A stretch of 17,381 nt of DNA from Tissierellia bacterium (GTDB lineage Bacteria; Bacillota; Clostridia; Tissierellales; Tepidimicrobiaceae). How positions within the stretch are numbered: position 1 is the stretch's first letter; every line of letters begins with the position of its first letter. Position numbers and translations under genes: made by a program. The stretch covers positions 1-17,381 of the forward strand of contig JAAYRM010000082.1 in the NCBI GenBank assembly GCA_012518745.1, given 5' to 3'. Shown here in pieces: positions 14,486-17,381 of this stretch. The notes under the pieces are model-generated. The model saw only the letters and a list, made by a program, of their open reading frames with translations, had not been told where the DNA came from and searched no databases.

Positions 14486-15664
14486 CTAATTTCCCCCCTT
14501 GAATTGTTCATATAAAGGCGACATAGCCCTTAAACGGGATACGATGCCAACTAATTTCTCTACTACATAATCTACTTCTTCGGCGGTATTATTGTCCCCC
14601 AGAGATAACCTTAGGGATCCATGTGCGATCTCATGTGGCAATCCTATACTCAACAGTACATGGGATGGTTCCAATGTACCCGATGTGCACGCTGAACCAC
14701 TCGAACCGGCAATGCCCTCCATATCTAGCGATAGCAATAGGGATTCACCCTCGATGAATTCAAAACATATATTCACATTGCCCGGCAATCTCTTTGTCGG
14801 ATGCCCATTTAGTCTAACATGATCTATATTATCGAATATACCCTTAATAAGTCTTTCTCTCAGCTGTATCAACTTTTCATTTTTTTCATCTAGGTTTTCG
14901 TAGGCCAGTTCTATAGCCTTGCCCATCCCTACAATTCCCGGTACATTTTCGGTACCAGCCCTTCGATTTCTCTCCTGACCTCCACCGATGATCAACGGAT
15001 CTATTTTAACTCCACGGCGTATATATAGTGCTCCTATACCCTTAGGCCCATGGAACTTATGCGCTGCCATGGATAGCATATCTATATTGAGCTCATCTAC
15101 ATCTATTCTTATATTGCCTATAGCCTGCACCGCATCTGTATGGAAGTATATATTCCTTTCCTTAGCAATTTCCCCTATCTCCTTAATAGGTTGAACAGTC
15201 CCTATTTCGTTATTTGCAAACATAATAGATATCAGGATGGTCTCATCCGTAATGGATTCCTCAAGCTGCTCTAAATCCACAATTCCATATTCATCAACAT
15301 CAAGATAGGTCACTGCAAAGCCTTGTTTTTCTAGGTATTCACAGGTATGTATAATACCCTGATGTTCCACCTTAGAAGTTATAATATGATTACCTTTATC
15401 CTTATTGGCATATGCAACTCCTCTTACCGCCCAATTATCGGCCTCAGTCCCGCCTGCGGTAAAAAATATTTCCCTTTCCCCAGCATTGATCATATTGCCT
15501 ATGATCTCCCTCGATTTTTCCACTGCCGTCCTTGAACGGCTACCCAATGAATATACGCTAGAGGGATTTCCATATTGTATATTGAAATATGGAAGCATAT
15601 CATCTAGAACTTCCTGTCTGGTAGGCGTAGTAGCCGCATTATCCATATATATTAGTTTCTTCAT
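14486..15664 (-). CDS. iscS: Cysteine desulfurase IscS/NifS
   Basis: This PLP-dependent enzyme takes sulfur from cysteine and passes it as persulfide to IscU and to tRNA thiolation. The sequence shows MDNAATTPTR at 7-16, GGTEADN at 71-77, VEHQG around H101, the HTDAV segment near 175-179, the PLP lysine K203 in AAHKFHGPKG, and the active cysteine C326 in GSACTSGTLEPSHV within a long mobile loop. Length (392) is normal. A TTG at 15670 is in frame, but GGAGG lies only one base before it, while the ATG at 15664 has a seven-base spacer, so I use the ATG. The gene begins two bases after the regulator's stop codon. The clostridial iscR-iscS-iscU order is seen, but mnmA, often next, is not in this place. 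Confidence 0.97.
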   Translation of the reverse strand: MKKLIYMDNAATTPTRQEVLDDMLPYFNIQYGNPSSVYSLGSRSRTAVEKSREIIGNMINAGEREIFFTAGGTEADNWAVRGVAYANKDKGNHIITSKVEHQGIIHTCEYLEKQGFAVTYLDVDEYGIVDLEQLEESITDETILISIMFANNEIGTVQPIKEIGEIAKERNIYFHTDAVQAIGNIRIDVDELNIDMLSMAAHKFHGPKGIGALYIRRGVKIDPLIIGGGQERNRRAGTENVPGIVGMGKAIELAYENLDEKNEKLIQLRERLIKGIFDNIDHVRLNGHPTKRLPGNVNICFEFIEGESLLLSLDMEGIAGSSGSACTSGTLEPSHVLLSIGLPHEIAHGSLRLSLGDNNTAEEVDYVVEKLVGIVSRLRAMSPLYEQFKGGN

Positions 15665-15666
15665 AT

Positions 15667-16113
15667 TCAATCCTCCAAATCAATAAAATTGTTTATTTCA
15701 TTTTCAAGCCTCTTGTCCAACATATCCTGTAGGGTAATCGAATCGATAACCTCATCTATGCTATCCCTAATCCTTACCCATACCGTCTTAGTGACACAAT
15801 TTTCTTCATTTTCACATTGATAGTTCCCATCAACAACACAATCTGCCGGCGCTATATCCCCCTCCAATATACGGATTATATTGCCAACCGTAATGCTCTC
15901 GGGCGGTTTCGCCAACATATAGCCACCTTGGGCCCCCCTTACGCTGTTTAACAATCCCCCTTTTCTTAATGCAGATACCAACTGCTCTAGGTAATTTTCG
16001 GATAGATTCTGTCTATCCGCAACGCTTTTGAGGGGAATTGGCCCCTCACCGTAATGAATTGCTAGCTGATACATGGCCTTTAGCCCGTATCTACCTCTCG
16101 TGGATAATCTCAT
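15667..16113 (-). CDS. iscR: Rrf2 family Fe-S responsive regulator, IscR type
   Basis: This is a 148-residue winged-helix repressor of the Rrf2 family. The start MRLSTRGRYGLKAMYQLA and the recognition region NLSENYLEQLVSALRKGGLLNSVRGAQGGYML (36-67) are standard. Three cysteines, C92, C100 and C106, in the ADCVVDGNYQCENEENC region correspond to the [2Fe-2S] ligands of IscR; spacing of the first pair is two residues longer than in E. coli. CymR, which holds this position in B. subtilis, lacks them, so this looks Fe-S sensing. A TTG at 16140 would add nine residues, but the ATG at 16113 has AGGTGG four bases upstream and matches family starts. It leads the isc operon and likely represses it, with a candidate operator just after the promoter. 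Confidence 0.92.
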   Translation of the reverse strand: MRLSTRGRYGLKAMYQLAIHYGEGPIPLKSVADRQNLSENYLEQLVSALRKGGLLNSVRGAQGGYMLAKPPESITVGNIIRILEGDIAPADCVVDGNYQCENEENCVTKTVWVRIRDSIDEVIDSITLQDMLDKRLENEINNFIDLED

Positions 16114-16135
16114 TAAACCACCTCTTGTAATTCCA

Positions 16136-16150
16136 ACCAATTCACTTGGT
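16136..16150 (-). promoter_or_regulatory. Candidate operator: dyad at the isc transcription start
   Basis: ACCAA and TTGGT flank five bases, a perfect 5-bp dyad, about +5 to +19 from the predicted start. A further TTGGAATT follows it on the minus strand (around 16128-16135). The position suits repression by the Rrf2 protein encoded 20 bases further on. The sequence is not an obvious copy of the E. coli IscR type 1 site. Confidence 0.5.
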
Positions 16151-16161
16151 ATTCATCAATA

Positions 16162-16190
16162 AGTATATTATACCCTACCATTTTTGTCAA
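16162..16190 (-). promoter_or_regulatory. Promoter of the iscR-iscS-iscU operon
   Basis: Minus strand: perfect TTGACA (16185-16190), 17-bp spacer, TATACT (16162-16167, five of six consensus bases). The predicted start is near 16155, giving a leader of about 42 nt before the iscR ATG. Confidence 0.85.
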
Positions 16191-16214
16191 CATTAAATAT
16201 GAAATTTTCTCCAT

Positions 16215-16240
16215 AACAAAGGAGGGCATCACTGCCCCCC
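16215..16240 (-). terminator. Intrinsic terminator after the threonine dehydrogenase gene
   Basis: GGGGGGCA (16233-16240 read on minus) pairs with TGCCCTCC (16221-16228) through eight pairs with one G-U, loop GTGA, followed by TTTGTTAT. The T run is broken by one G, so efficiency may be moderate. It lies 24 nt after the stop codon. Confidence 0.8.
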
Positions 16241-16264
16241 AATTACATTGAACTATCCATATAT

Positions 16265-17221
16265 CTATAATCCTAATTTCTCCCCCAACTTAGCTAGCAT
16301 ATCCTCGGTCATGGCATCCAGATCGTATTTCGGATTCCAATCCCATTCCTCCCTTGCCGCGGTATCATCCATGGAATTAGGCCATGAATTCGCTATAGCC
16401 TGCCTTACCGGATCTACATCATAATCCAATTCAAACTCTGGGATCTTCTTCCTGATGGAAGCCGCGATTTCCTCTGGATCAAAGCTCATCGCCGTAACAT
16501 TGAATGCATTCCTATGTATAAGCCTACTAGGATCTGCATCTAGAAGTTGAACTATCGCATCCAAGGCATCTGGCATGTACATCATATCCATCTTGGTTCC
16601 CTTGCCTATGAAACTCGTATACCTCTTATGCTTTAATGCATCATAATATATATGAACCGCATAATCGGTAGTCCCACCGCCGGGTAGAGTTTTATAGGAT
16701 ATCAATCCCGGGAATCTAACACCTCTAGTATCTACTCCAAACCTATGATAGTAATAATCGCATAGCAGTTCACCCGCCACCTTTGTTACTCCATACATCG
16801 TATTCGGCCTCTGTATGGTATCCTGCGGGGTATTATCCGGGGGAGTAGAATCCCCAAAAACAGCTATAGAGCTTGGGGTAAATACCGCGCAATCCTCCTC
16901 CCGTGCTATCTCCAATACATTATATAATCCATTCATATTCACATTCCAAGCCTGATTGGGCCTTTCCTCTCCAACAGCGGATAGGATTGCGGCCAAATGA
17001 ACAATTGTATCTATTCTATGTTTTTTTACTACTTCAGATAACTTCTCTCCATCTGCAACGTCTACGATTTCAAATATCCCTGATTCCATGAGCTCTTCAT
17101 GGCCTTCCTTGGTCCTTCTACTGCTGGCAATTACATTGGCATTACCATATTGTTCCCTCAATCCCATGGTTAATTCGGAGCCAATCTGCCCCAATGCCCC
17201 CGTAACCAAGATTTTTTTCAA
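16265..17221 (-). CDS. L-threonine 3-dehydrogenase, short-chain dehydrogenase (epimerase-like) type
   Basis: This 318-residue NAD-dependent enzyme is expected to oxidise L-threonine to 2-amino-3-ketobutyrate, the first step of threonine breakdown to glycine and acetyl-CoA. The Rossmann start KKILVTGALGQIGSEL, the TPSSIAVFG strand, the catalytic Tyr and Lys in MYGVTKVAGE and, most telling, the blocks DNTPQDTIQRPNTMYG, RFPGLISYKTLPGGGTTDYAV and SFDPEEIAASIRKKIPEFE are those of the SDR-type threonine dehydrogenases, not the zinc-dependent Tdh of E. coli. I start at the TTG at 17221, six bases after GGGGGTG; a TTG at 17236 would add five residues but has no ribosome site. It is a single-gene unit with its own promoter and terminator and is not functionally tied to the isc genes. 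A general sugar epimerase is less likely. Confidence 0.9.
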   Translation of the reverse strand: MKKILVTGALGQIGSELTMGLREQYGNANVIASSRRTKEGHEELMESGIFEIVDVADGEKLSEVVKKHRIDTIVHLAAILSAVGEERPNQAWNVNMNGLYNVLEIAREEDCAVFTPSSIAVFGDSTPPDNTPQDTIQRPNTMYGVTKVAGELLCDYYYHRFGVDTRGVRFPGLISYKTLPGGGTTDYAVHIYYDALKHKRYTSFIGKGTKMDMMYMPDALDAIVQLLDADPSRLIHRNAFNVTAMSFDPEEIAASIRKKIPEFELDYDVDPVRQAIANSWPNSMDDTAAREEWDWNPKYDLDAMTEDMLAKLGEKLGL

Positions 17222-17264
17222 TAGTTGCACCCCCAAAATATTATGCTGCCTACCTTTTGTTATA

Positions 17265-17273
17265 ATTATATCA
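17265..17273 (-). promoter_or_regulatory. Extended -10 promoter of the threonine dehydrogenase gene
   Basis: Minus strand TGATATAAT: a perfect TATAAT (17265-17270) with TG one base upstream. The -35 at 17-bp spacing is poor (GTATAT), so the extended -10 must carry recognition. The predicted start is near 17258, a leader of about 37 nt. Confidence 0.6.
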
Positions 17274-17311
17274 TAGCTCTATTGAAAATATACACAAACA
17301 TGGACAACGGC

Positions 17312-17381
17312 CTAATAAAAGCATATACCTATGGCCCTAGGTCCTAGGTGGCATCCTATTACAGGTCCCAATTCATCGATG
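17312..17381 (-). CDS. DegV family protein, C-terminal end (truncated by window edge)
   Basis: Only the last 22 codons are present, reading IDELGPVIGCHLGPRAIGICFY and a TAG stop at 17312-17314 (written here as one short tail, 22 residues: IDELGPVIGC then HLGPRAIGICFY). The pattern GPVIG-x-H-x-GP-x-A-x-G near a C-terminus is the closing motif of DegV proteins, fatty-acid-binding subunits that feed fatty acid kinase in Firmicutes. The assignment rests on this short motif only. No terminator is clear between it and the threonine dehydrogenase promoter. Confidence 0.68.
   Translation of the reverse strand, partial: IDELGPVIGCHLGPRAIGICFY

Noticed and set aside
16114..16140. A TTG start for the Rrf2 regulator at 16140
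   Set aside because: The extra nine residues are not family-like and the ATG at 16113 has a well-placed AGGTGG; the region better fits a leader with an operator.

Overview
This window is chromosomal housekeeping DNA from an AT-rich, low-GC Gram-positive bacterium, most likely a member of the Clostridia/Tissierellia. The reasons are the gene order, strong GGAGG-type ribosome binding sites, TTG and GTG starts, heavy use of ATA and AGG/AGA codons, and families such as RNase J, IreB, YlbF and YrzB that are typical of Firmicutes. Every gene I accept lies on the minus strand, so the window is transcribed from high to low coordinates. I saw no mobile element, CRISPR array, tRNA or rRNA.

In transcription order: the last codons of a DegV-family gene (17312-17381); a short-chain-dehydrogenase type L-threonine 3-dehydrogenase with its own promoter and terminator; an iscR-iscS-iscU operon for iron-sulfur cluster assembly with a good promoter and a dyad near its start; a 56-residue small membrane-type protein followed by an AI-2E/PerM-family transporter; then alaS, ireB, a 707-residue envelope protein of unknown function, ruvX and a YrzB-like DUF1292 gene. 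Next come a Fur-family regulator with its own promoter and terminator, RNase J with a terminator, and finally a promoter driving ylbF-like, mltG, trmR (wobble uridine methyltransferase) and a U32-family gene (wobble uridine hydroxylation). The window ends inside the start of a class B penicillin-binding protein.

The layout is the clostridial version of the Bacillus subtilis cymR-iscS ... yrrI-alaS-yrzL-yrrK-yrzB-yrrL-yrrM-yrrN/yrrO ... pbpI region. Here a Fur regulator, RNase J and a YlbF-like gene are inserted, iscU is added, and mnmA, recD2, udk and greA are not present. Themes are translation fidelity (alaS, trmR, U32), RNA turnover (RNase J, YlbF-like), Fe-S and iron or redox control (isc, Fur-type) and cell-wall growth (mltG, the penicillin-binding protein, ireB).

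Most of the window is ordinary. The best candidate for undescribed biology is the 707-residue gene between ireB and ruvX. It joins an exported alkaline-phosphatase-like domain, whose usual metal ligands look replaced, to a polytopic membrane domain with conserved-looking polar motifs. Second is the alaS leader, where a perfect consensus promoter is followed almost at once by an intrinsic terminator although no T-box is present.
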